A stretch of DNA of 5,247 nt from Fusobacteriales bacterium (GTDB lineage: Bacteria; Fusobacteriota; Fusobacteriia; Fusobacteriales; Leptotrichiaceae): positions 1-5,247 of the forward strand of contig JAITVW010000297.1 of the NCBI GenBank assembly GCA_031285605.1, read 5' to 3'. Shown piece after piece: positions 1-4,934 of this stretch. Position 1 is the stretch's first letter. Each line of letters starts with the position of its first letter. The position numbers were made by a program, and so were the translations under genes. The notes under the pieces were generated by a model. It did no database searches. It worked only from the letters and a program-made list of their open reading frames with translations, and was not told the origin of the DNA.

Positions 1-29
1 AAATATGATATTATTATTATGAATTTTTT

Positions 30-60
30 CTAGGAATTTAGGTAGCCTCTAAGTTCTTGG
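30..60 (+). promoter_or_regulatory. Hairpin in the rpsO leader, candidate S15 autoregulatory RNA
   Basis: Bases 30-41 pair with 49-60 over 12 uninterrupted pairs around a 7-base loop (42-48). Three of the pairs are G-U, so the stem is continuous only in RNA read from the plus strand, the sense of rpsO. No T-run follows, so it is not an intrinsic terminator. The loop bases CCU (46-48) are complementary to AGG within the rpsO Shine-Dalgarno sequence (80-85), which would allow a pseudoknot. S15 is known to repress its own translation through structured leaders in several bacteria, so the same role is inferred here. TATGAT (4-9) and TATTAT (15-20) resemble -10 boxes, but any -35 box would lie at or beyond the window edge, so no promoter is called. 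Confidence 0.5.
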
Positions 61-93
61 ATAAGATAATTTATAATTTAGGAGGAAATATTA

Positions 94-357
94 ATGGCTT
101 TAAAAAGTAAACAGGAAATAGTTGCAGAATTCGGGAAAAATCCACAGGATACAGGTTCTACAGAAGTGCAGATAGCATTACTCAGCGATAGAATAAACCA
201 TCTTACCAGTCACTTAAAAATGCATAAGAAAGATTTTCACTCAAGAGCAGGACTTTTGAAAATGGTAGGTAAAAGAAGAAGACTTCTAAACTATCTAAAA
301 AGTAAAAATGTAGACGGATATAGAGGATTAATAGAAAAATTAGGAATAAGAAAATAA
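94..357 (+). CDS. rpsO: 30S ribosomal protein S15
   Basis: This encodes ribosomal protein S15, a primary 16S rRNA-binding protein that organises the central domain (platform) of the small subunit and contributes to a bridge with the large subunit. The 87-residue product has the usual family length and hallmark stretches: [12 protein letters not shown] (about 20-31), INHLTSHLK (34-42), the rRNA-binding run [12 protein letters not shown] (44-55), and [11 protein letters not shown] (58-68), ending in LGIRK. The start is fixed by AGGAGG at 80-85, eight bases before the ATG. The gene has its own terminator just downstream. Ribosomal gene neighbours such as pnp, which often follows rpsO, are absent; an acetyltransferase follows instead. 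Identification is secure. Confidence 0.98.
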   Translation: MALKSKQEIVAEFGKNPQDTGSTEVQIALLSDRINHLTSHLKMHKKDFHSRAGLLKMVGKRRRLLNYLKSKNVDGYRGLIEKLGIRK

Positions 358-360
358 TAT

Positions 361-387
361 AAAAGAGCGTTTTGCTCTTTTTATTTT
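361..387 (+). terminator. Intrinsic terminator of rpsO
   Basis: Bases 361-368 (AAAAGAGC) pair perfectly with 374-381 (GCTCTTTT) around a 5-base loop. The right arm runs into a T-rich tract to 387. It begins 3 bases after the rpsO stop codon. The A/T flanks and U-tract are typical of a Rho-independent terminator. The downstream acetyltransferase must therefore rely on readthrough or on a promoter that is not obvious in the 24 bases left before it. Confidence 0.9.
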
Positions 388-405
388 AAAAACAGCACTA
401 ACGAC

Positions 406-425
406 GGGAGATGATAAAAGAGATG
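406..425 (+). promoter_or_regulatory. Ribosome binding site and duplicated start of the first GNAT gene
   Basis: GGGAG (406-410) lies directly against an ATG at 411, too close to serve it. A second in-frame ATG at 423 sits 12 bases after GGGAG, at the long end of workable spacing. The doubled ATG comes from an imperfect 12-base tandem repeat, with GAGATGATAA at 408-417 and again at 420-429. The start at 423 is preferred because of the spacing, and because related proteins begin only a few residues before the EIRDA stretch. Confidence 0.5.
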
Positions 426-920
426 ATAAGAGGAGTAGAAATAAGGGATGCAGCAGATATTGCGGCTATATATAATTATTACGTAAGAGAAACAATAATA
501 ACTTTTGAGACAGAAGAAATAGATACTGCAGAGATGGAAAACAGAATAAAAAAAATACTTGAGGCAGAGTATCCTTTTATTGTTCATGAGGAAAACAATA
601 AAATAACAGGTTATGCATATGTGGGAAAATTCAGGGAGAGAAGTGCCTACAGCGAGAGTCTGGAAACAAGCATTTATCTGGATATTAATGAAAAGGGGAG
701 AGGAATAGGCAGAAAGCTTTATAAAAGACTGATTGGACTGTCGGAAGAAGTCGGAGCCCATGTATTAATCGGAGTAGTATCATACCCGAATCTGGCAAGT
801 CAGAGATTACATGAAAGTGTCGGTTTTGAAAAAGCCGGAGTTATTAAGGAAGCAGGAAAAAAATTCGGTAAATATATAGATGTAGAATTTTGGTCTTATA
901 TATTAGATAAGGATAAATAA
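423..920 (+). CDS. GNAT N-acetyltransferase, phosphinothricin/YncA type
   Basis: A GNAT-fold enzyme expected to transfer an acetyl group from acetyl-CoA to the amino group of a small substrate in the cytoplasm. From the start at 423 it has 165 residues; a start at 411 would add four. The family pattern is clear: IRDA (7-10), IYNYYV (16-21), FRERSAY (70-76), the acetyl-CoA pyrophosphate-binding segment KGRGIGRKL (91-99), the PN-x-SQRLHESVGF stretch (122-135), and the C-terminal GKYIDVEFW (149-157). This order matches the Bar/Pat phosphinothricin acetyltransferases and the YncA/MnaT amino-acid acetyltransferases. In that group substrates include phosphinothricin, methionine sulfoximine and methionine sulfone; the actual substrate here cannot be read from sequence. 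The MATE exporter starts 2 bases after its stop and uses a Shine-Dalgarno sequence inside this gene, implying coupled translation. Confidence 0.88.
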   Translation: MIRGVEIRDAADIAAIYNYYVRETIITFETEEIDTAEMENRIKKILEAEYPFIVHEENNKITGYAYVGKFRERSAYSESLETSIYLDINEKGRGIGRKLYKRLIGLSEEVGAHVLIGVVSYPNLASQRLHESVGFEKAGVIKEAGKKFGKYIDVEFWSYILDKDK

Positions 921-922
921 AA

Positions 923-2293
923 ATGAGAAGGAAAGCAAATAAAACAAATATATTGGAAGGTTCTATATCAAAGGGACTTTTTAAACTTGCACTTCCGGTT
1001 GTACTTACATCTTTGATATCCATAGGATACAGTCTTACAGATACATGGTTCATAGGGAAGTATCTAGGAGATAAATATGTTTCCGCAGTAGCGGCAGGCG
1101 CATTTTTTATAAATTTCGGGATGTGCTTTTGCAATATACCGAAAATAGGAGCTCAGGTGCTTGTAGCACAATCAATAGGAGCACGTAAAATAACAACAGC
1201 ACGAAAATATGTGAGAACGGCACTTTATCTTTGTGTGGCTTTTGGTCTTATGTATTGTGCATTTGTTATGATATTTCATAATTATCTTATTAAAGTCATA
1301 AAAGTACAGGATCCGGTAATTGTTAACGCGGCAAATCAGTTTTTGATGATTTCTGCAGCCGGGTTTGCATTTTTATATCTCGTAATTACTGTATCATCAA
1401 TTATAAATGCCGAGGGAGATACTTTGGGACCGTTTATTTTTAATTCTGTAGGTCTTCTTCTAAATGTACTTCTGGATTTTATTTTTATAAAATACTTTAA
1501 GATGGGTGTAATAGGAGCGGCGGCAGCAACAGTTACAGCACAGGCAGCAGCATGTACCGGAATACTTTGTTATCTTTTCAGAAAAACATCAAGATTCCGA
1601 AAGCTCCGTATATGGAGGCTTGATCCTGCACATTATTACAGAAGAATTGTAAAACTCGGTATTCCGAACGGAGTTAATCAAGCCTTGTTCTCTGTATTTG
1701 CAATTATTCTTGCAGGTATGATAGCAAGTATAAATGAAACTGCACTGGGAGTACAGCGTGTGGGAATTCAGTTTGAAGCATTTTCATGGAATATTTCCAT
1801 AGGTCTGGCAAGTGCAATATCAGCTTTTGTTGGACAAAACTATGGGGCAAGAAATCTTGAAAGACTGAAGTCCGGCTATTTTATGGGATTAAAGTGTATA
1901 GTATCAATTGGATTCGTGATTTCAGCTGTTTTCATATTCGGAGGAAAATATCTTTATGGATTTTTCTTTGAAAATCCCGAAACAATAGCAATGGGTCAGG
2001 ACTATCTGCGCATTTTAGGGTTTTCACAAATGTTTATGTGTGCGGAAATTACAACAACAGGTGCATTTAACGGAGTGGGCAGAACATTGCAGCCTACTGT
2101 AAACAGTGTGGCGACAACGAGCTTAAGAATACCGCTTGCTTATATTCTGACTCTGCTTATGGGACTTACGGGAATCTGGTGGAGTATAAGCGGAACAAGT
2201 ATATTGAAAGGTATTATTTCTGTTGTATGGTTTTTATGGACTTTGAGAAAAATAAAGAGTTCAGGGGAAATGTTAAAAGAGCTGGCGGCTTAA
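923..2293 (+). CDS. MATE family multidrug/toxin exporter
   Basis: A cytoplasmic-membrane antiporter of the MATE family (NorM/DinF/MepA relatives), which use a Na+ or H+ gradient to expel cationic drugs, dyes or metabolites. The 456-residue length is normal, and the hydrophobic pattern fits 12 helices in two MatE halves of about 18-225 and 240-445. Recognisable family stretches are the first-helix SLTDTWFIGKYLG (37-49, with the conserved Asp40), GAQVLVAQSIGA (76-87), EGDTLGPFIFN (164-174) followed by LLLNVLLDFIFI, FVGQNYGARNLERLKSG (302-318), and FNGVGRTLQPTVNS (382-395). The start at ATG 923 is supported by AAGGA at 909-913, nine bases upstream and inside the preceding acetyltransferase gene. 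Co-expression with that enzyme suggests a joint role in resistance or export of an acetylated compound; the substrate is unknown. Confidence 0.95.
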   Translation: MRRKANKTNILEGSISKGLFKLALPVVLTSLISIGYSLTDTWFIGKYLGDKYVSAVAAGAFFINFGMCFCNIPKIGAQVLVAQSIGARKITTARKYVRTALYLCVAFGLMYCAFVMIFHNYLIKVIKVQDPVIVNAANQFLMISAAGFAFLYLVITVSSIINAEGDTLGPFIFNSVGLLLNVLLDFIFIKYFKMGVIGAAAATVTAQAAACTGILCYLFRKTSRFRKLRIWRLDPAHYYRRIVKLGIPNGVNQALFSVFAIILAGMIASINETALGVQRVGIQFEAFSWNISIGLASAISAFVGQNYGARNLERLKSGYFMGLKCIVSIGFVISAVFIFGGKYLYGFFFENPETIAMGQDYLRILGFSQMFMCAEITTTGAFNGVGRTLQPTVNSVATTSLRIPLAYILTLLMGLTGIWWSISGTSILKGIISVVWFLWTLRKIKSSGEMLKELAA

Positions 2294-2383
2294 GAAAGCT
2301 GTTACAGCGGGCAGAGTATATAACTAATAAAATAATTTTAATTCTAAAAATTTATCTTATCATAAAAGCAGAGGAGTGATAAC
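2294..2383. other. Gap between MATE exporter and second GNAT
   Basis: These 90 AT-rich bases hold a small palindrome (GCTG-TTA-CAGC, 2298-2308) with no T-run, so it is not a terminator. GAGGAG (2371-2376) is the ribosome binding site of the next gene. TATCAT (2358-2363) resembles a -10 box, but no fitting -35 box lies 16-18 bases upstream. The second GNAT may therefore be read from the upstream promoter or from a weak one here. Confidence 0.5.
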
Positions 2384-2944
2384 ATGTCAATGATAAGAAA
2401 GGCTGAAAAAAAAGATATAAACGGAGTCACACCATTGCTTGTAACAGCAGTGGACGAAATGAGGACAGTTTTTACAGGGCATACTGATGAAAAGAAAATC
2501 TTAGAGAAATTAGGAGAATATTTTTTACTTGATAAAGGAAGATATACATATAAAAATTTTTCTGTATGTGAAATTGATGGTAAAATAGCAGGGATAATAG
2601 CGGCTTATCATTCGGATGAGGGAGAAGAACTGGATGAAGTGATGCTTGCCGAGTTACAGAAAAACGGGATTACAAGAGACTATTTTGAAAAAGAATTTTA
2701 TGAAAATGAATATTATATAGATTCTGTAGCTGTAGACAGTGATTATCAGGGACAGGGAATAGCAAAACAGCTGATAAGGTTCACAGAAGATGAGGGAAGA
2801 AAAATGGGATATGAAAAAACAAGTCTTATAGTTCATACGGATAAGGAAAAAGCTTATTTGATATACAAAAAAATCGGTTATGAAGAAGATGTGAAAATAA
2901 CAGTGTATGGAGAAAAGTACAGACATATGGTGAAGAAACTATAA
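2384..2944 (+). CDS. GNAT family N-acetyltransferase, substrate unknown
   Basis: A single-domain 186-residue GNAT acetyltransferase, expected to act in the cytoplasm with acetyl-CoA. It opens with the usual IRKAEKKDI first strand (4-12). A long helical, acidic middle (about 76-108) separates the FSVCEIDGKIAGIIAAY strands (59-75) from the core motif A: YYIDSVAVDSDYQGQGIAKQLI (110-131), with the Q-x-x-G-x-A loop at 122-127. A typical C-terminal part, KEKAYLIYKKIGYEE (154-168), follows. It is not a copy of the first GNAT gene; the two share only the fold motif. The start at 2384 is preferred over ATG 2390 because GAGGAG at 2371-2376 lies 7 bases upstream. It is followed by a strong terminator. 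Its role is unassigned; small-molecule or protein-N-terminal acetylation are both possible. Confidence 0.88.
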   Translation: MSMIRKAEKKDINGVTPLLVTAVDEMRTVFTGHTDEKKILEKLGEYFLLDKGRYTYKNFSVCEIDGKIAGIIAAYHSDEGEELDEVMLAELQKNGITRDYFEKEFYENEYYIDSVAVDSDYQGQGIAKQLIRFTEDEGRKMGYEKTSLIVHTDKEKAYLIYKKIGYEEDVKITVYGEKYRHMVKKL

Positions 2945-3004
2945 ATAACATATGGAAGACTGTAGTAGCAGCTCTGTTAATAAGAAATTTCGGACAATAC
3001 CGGA

Positions 3005-3050
3005 AAAAACTGCCTGAAAACTTTTGAAATATAATTTTCAGGCAGTTTTT
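3005..3050. terminator. Bidirectional intrinsic terminator between convergent genes
   Basis: Bases 3005-3020 and 3035-3050 form a perfect 16-bp inverted repeat with a 14-base loop. The GC-rich part of the stem is CTGCCTG/CAGGCAG. The plus strand ends in five T residues (3046-3050) before an AT-rich tail. The minus strand ends in six T residues (complement of 3004-3009). It can therefore end transcription of the second GNAT gene from the left and of the DUF4870-like gene from the right, whose stop is 23 bases away. No gene is seen in the remaining bases of 2945-3073. Confidence 0.93.
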
Positions 3051-3073
3051 ATATTATTTAATTATTATATACA

Positions 3074-3442
3074 CTATGCAAATAAAAAATCACAAATTTT
3101 TTTCATAAACGGCAAATCGAAAGTCTTGCCTTTATAGGCCTTAAAGCATGCAATAAACTGATAAACAGACAAGGCAATCAGCCCCAGAAAAAAAATTATC
3201 TGTCCGATAAAAAAAATAATATTACAAACAAGTAAAACTAAAAAAATCATATTTACTGCCAAAGTTCTTTCGGCATAAAATCTGACAAATTTATTTTCTT
3301 TTTCCAGAATAAGTGAGGCTAGTGAAACAATAAAGCTAGTTCCCAGAAAAAAAGATATACATATAAAAAAAGCTGCGATGTTAGCTCTCAAACCGCCGAT
3401 AGAAGCTTCTTCCCCCGGATTTCCTTTGTATTCAAACGACAT
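3074..3442 (-). CDS. DUF4870/Tic20-like small membrane protein
   Basis: A 122-residue inner-membrane protein of unknown function that resembles the DUF4870 family (Tic20-like fold). Typical features are a short soluble N-terminus with SIGGLRANIAAF (14-25), a first membrane segment (about 20-45), the signature LEKENKFVRFYAERTL (46-61) with the charged FVRF motif, two more hydrophobic segments (about 62-80 and 82-101), and the closing FKAYKGKTFDLP (100-111). The frame is open further upstream to an ATG at 3499. The start at 3442 is chosen because AGGAGG (3450-3455) lies 7 bases ahead, and because a promoter occupies 3471-3499. The gene stands alone and is divergent from the carbonic-anhydrase-like operon. 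Family members are annotated only as uncharacterised; a stress or membrane role is a guess. Confidence 0.83.
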   Translation of the reverse strand: MSFEYKGNPGEEASIGGLRANIAAFFICISFFLGTSFIVSLASLILEKENKFVRFYAERTLAVNMIFLVLLVCNIIFFIGQIIFFLGLIALSVYQFIACFKAYKGKTFDLPFMKKICDFLFA

Positions 3443-3449
3443 AATTAAA

Positions 3450-3455
3450 CCTCCT
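3450..3455 (-). promoter_or_regulatory. Shine-Dalgarno site that fixes the DUF4870-like gene start
   Basis: On the minus strand this reads AGGAGG, a perfect match to the anti-Shine-Dalgarno core, with 7 bases to the ATG at 3442. It rules in the short form of the protein. Confidence 0.9.
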
Positions 3456-3470
3456 GAAAATATATATGAA

Positions 3471-3499
3471 ATTTTACCATAAATTGGATATAATATCAA
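3471..3499 (-). promoter_or_regulatory. Sigma-70-type promoter of the DUF4870-like gene
   Basis: On the minus strand, TTGATA (3494-3499) and TAAAAT (3471-3476) are separated by exactly 17 bases. Each matches consensus at 5 of 6 positions. A TGG immediately before the -10 box gives an extended -10 element. The predicted transcript start near 3464 leaves a leader of about 22 nt that contains AGGAGG. Confidence 0.75.
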
Positions 3500-3513
3500 T
3501 AATTGAAATTATT
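3498..3513. repeat. Inverted repeat spanning the -35 region, possible operator
   Basis: AATAATT (3498-3504) and AATTATT (3507-3513) are perfect inverted arms 2 bases apart. The repeat covers the edge of the minus-strand -35 box and the whole plus-strand -35 box. A repressor bound here could control both directions. It is made only of A and T in an AT-rich region, so chance is a real alternative. Confidence 0.35.
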
Positions 3514-3531
3514 CGGCAAAAAGAGTATAAT
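3503..3531 (+). promoter_or_regulatory. Sigma-70-type promoter of the carbonic-anhydrase-like/PPK2 operon
   Basis: TTGAAA (3503-3508) and a perfect TATAAT (3526-3531) are separated by 17 bases, close to ideal for the housekeeping sigma factor. The predicted start of transcription is near 3538, about 147 bases ahead of the first codon at 3685. Another TATAAT at 3489-3494 has a weak -35 match (ATGAAA, 3466-3471) and could be a secondary promoter. Confidence 0.82.
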
Positions 3532-3562
3532 ATAGCGTAAGAATTTTTAGAACACTAAATTT

Positions 3563-3584
3563 ATTGTAATATTTCACTTACAAT
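3563..3584. repeat. Inverted repeat in the operon leader, operator or RNA hairpin
   Basis: ATTGTAA (3563-3569) and TTACAAT (3578-3584) are perfect 7-base inverted arms around 8 bases. It lies about 25 bases downstream of the predicted transcript start. That suits a roadblock operator or a weak leader hairpin. No specific regulator is recognised. Confidence 0.4.
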
Positions 3585-3612
3585 CAAGCTTAATGATACT
3601 GTTTATTTTATT

Positions 3613-3639
3613 GTATGCTGTGTTTAACAGACAGAATAC
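3613..3639 (+). repeat. Second inverted repeat in the operon leader
   Basis: GTATGCTGT (3613-3621) and ACAGAATAC (3631-3639) are inverted arms of 9 bases with one mismatch around a 9-base loop. No T-run follows, so it is not a terminator. It sits 45 bases ahead of the start codon of the carbonic-anhydrase-like gene and could be a regulatory RNA stem or a protein-binding site. Confidence 0.35.
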
Positions 3640-3684
3640 CGGTTAATTGTGATTTTATGAAATACTGCATGAGGAGGACAGAAT

Positions 3685-4056
3685 ATGTATTGTACATTAA
3701 TATGCTGCATGGACGGAAGGTTTAATATGGCAGTAAATGAGTATATAAGGGTGAAATACGGATATGTTTATGTAGATACCATAACAGATGCCGGACCGGT
3801 ATCAAAGATAGTAAATGAAAGCTATCTTAAGGAGATAGAAGATAAAATTGTATTGATCTCCGTAAAAAAACATAAATCCGATCATCTTTTTATAGCAGGT
3901 CATCATGACTGTGCAGGGTGTCCAGTAGATGACGACACACAAAAAGGCTATATAGAAGAAGCTGTGGATATTCTGAAAAAAGATTTGAAAGATACAAGGG
4001 TAACAGGAATATTTATTGACGGGGATTTTAATATAAAAGTCGTAAAAGAGGTGTAA
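3685..4056 (+). CDS. Minimal beta-carbonic-anhydrase-like protein
   Basis: A 123-residue cytoplasmic protein related to beta-class carbonic anhydrases, zinc enzymes that interconvert CO2 and bicarbonate. The zinc-site pattern is present: C8-M-D10-G-R12, matching the CxDxR motif, and G72-H73-H74-D75-C76, matching GHxxC. Expected ligands are therefore Cys8, His73 and Cys76, with the Asp10-Arg12 pair. TDAGPV (34-39) stands where the family has an R-N-A-G stretch. It is much shorter than typical beta-carbonic anhydrases of about 170-230 residues and lacks the N-terminal helical arm and the C-terminal region, so activity cannot be assumed. A further cysteine, C79, and an adjacent C7 are unusual. 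GAGGAGGA (3671-3678) sits 6 bases before ATG 3685. It is the first gene of the operon; the PPK2 gene begins 2 bases after its stop. Confidence 0.72.
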   Translation: MYCTLICCMDGRFNMAVNEYIRVKYGYVYVDTITDAGPVSKIVNESYLKEIEDKIVLISVKKHKSDHLFIAGHHDCAGCPVDDDTQKGYIEEAVDILKKDLKDTRVTGIFIDGDFNIKVVKEV

Positions 4057-4058
4057 AT

Positions 4059-4919
4059 ATGGTTGGAAAGTACAGAGTGGACGGTAAGAAAAGCATTAAG
4101 TTAAAAGATTTTCCCACAGCTGATAAGGGAATATTCAAGAACAAAGAAGAAGGATTGCTGAAATTAGGAGAGAATATTGAAATAATAAGTGAACTTCAGA
4201 ATAAACTATATGCTGAGGACACATATTCACTTCTGATAATTTTTCAGGCAATGGATGCAGCAGGTAAAGACGGAACGATAAAACATGTTTTCAGCGGGAT
4301 AAATCCGCAGGGTTTTCAGATATTTAACTTTAAGCAGCCTTCAATGGAAGAACTGGATCATACATATATGTGGCGTACATGTAAGTCTATGCCCGAAAGA
4401 GGAAGAATAGGCGTATTTAACAGATCATATTATGAGGATGTACTTGTGGTAAGGGTGCATAATCTTTTGTCAACACAGCATCTTCCTAAGGAAAAGCAGT
4501 ATAAGGATATCTGGAAAAAAAGATTTCATAATATAAGAGATCAGGAAAGATATCTGTTTGAGAACGGAGTAATACCAATAAAATTTTTTCTGAATGTTTC
4601 CAAAGAAGTGCAGAAAGAAAGATTTCTTGAGAGAATTGAAGATCCAAGCAAGAACTGGAAGTTTTCTTCAGCCGATATTGAGGAAAGAAAGTACTGGGAT
4701 GATTATCAGGATGCTTATGAGGATGCAATAAACCACACCAGCACATCTTATGCACCATGGTATGTTATTCCTGCCGATAAAAAGTGGTTTGCTAAATTTG
4801 CAGTATCGGAAATAGTAAGGAAAACTCTCGAAAGCCTGAACCTGAAATATCCTGAATTAAATAAAACACAGAAAAGCGAATTGAAAAACTATAAAGAAAT
4901 ATTATTAAAAGAGGAATAA
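4059..4919 (+). CDS. PPK2-family polyphosphate:nucleotide phosphotransferase
   Basis: A cytoplasmic polyphosphate kinase 2, which moves phosphate between inorganic polyphosphate and nucleoside mono- or diphosphates. The 286-residue length fits the one-domain form. The P-loop reads FQAMDAAGKDGTIKHV (62-77, with Lys70). It is followed by the family stretch NPQGFQIFNFKQPS (82-95) and the second conserved motif GVFNRSYYEDVLVVRVH (118-134, Walker-B region). The lid and C-terminal part contain RIEDPSKNWKFS (192-203), ERKYWDDYQDAYEDA (209-223) and SYAPWYVIPADKKWF (230-244). The overall style resembles the PPK2 group that includes the class III AMP/ADP-phosphorylating enzymes, but class and direction are not decided by these motifs alone. 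The start at 4059 is supported by GAGGTG at 4048-4053, five bases upstream, overlapping the end of the preceding gene and implying translational coupling. Confidence 0.94.
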   Translation: MVGKYRVDGKKSIKLKDFPTADKGIFKNKEEGLLKLGENIEIISELQNKLYAEDTYSLLIIFQAMDAAGKDGTIKHVFSGINPQGFQIFNFKQPSMEELDHTYMWRTCKSMPERGRIGVFNRSYYEDVLVVRVHNLLSTQHLPKEKQYKDIWKKRFHNIRDQERYLFENGVIPIKFFLNVSKEVQKERFLERIEDPSKNWKFSSADIEERKYWDDYQDAYEDAINHTSTSYAPWYVIPADKKWFAKFAVSEIVRKTLESLNLKYPELNKTQKSELKNYKEILLKEE

Positions 4920-4934
4920 TTATAAAGGAATAAA

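Noticed and set aside
381..761. Minus-strand open frame opposite the first acetyltransferase
   Set aside because: It overlaps a well-supported gene, begins with no ribosome binding site, and its product is rich in F, Y, S and C with no domain, as expected from the antisense of AT-rich coding DNA.
844..1134. Minus-strand open frame across the GNAT-MATE junction
   Set aside because: It is antisense to two clear genes and its product has no recognisable domain.
2298..2308. Short palindrome after the MATE stop codon as a terminator
   Set aside because: Only 4 pairs around a 3-base loop and no T-run follows.
2318..2363. Promoter for the second acetyltransferase
   Set aside because: TATAAC- and TATCAT-like boxes exist, but no acceptable -35 box is found at 16-18 bases upstream; AT-rich sequence yields such boxes by chance.
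2179..2379. Plus-strand open frame overlapping the end of the MATE gene
   Set aside because: It is mostly the MATE coding sequence read in another frame; the tail in the gap has no motif and there is no convincing ribosome binding site.
2654..2926. Minus-strand open frame inside the second acetyltransferase
   Set aside because: Antisense shadow of a gene with clear GNAT motifs; low-complexity F/I/S-rich product.
3538..3684. Known riboswitch in the long leader
   Set aside because: No consensus core of a riboswitch class that I can recognise is present, so it is only reported as an unexplained leader.
4486..4758. Minus-strand open frame inside the PPK2 gene
   Set aside because: Antisense to highly conserved PPK2 residues, with no motif of its own.
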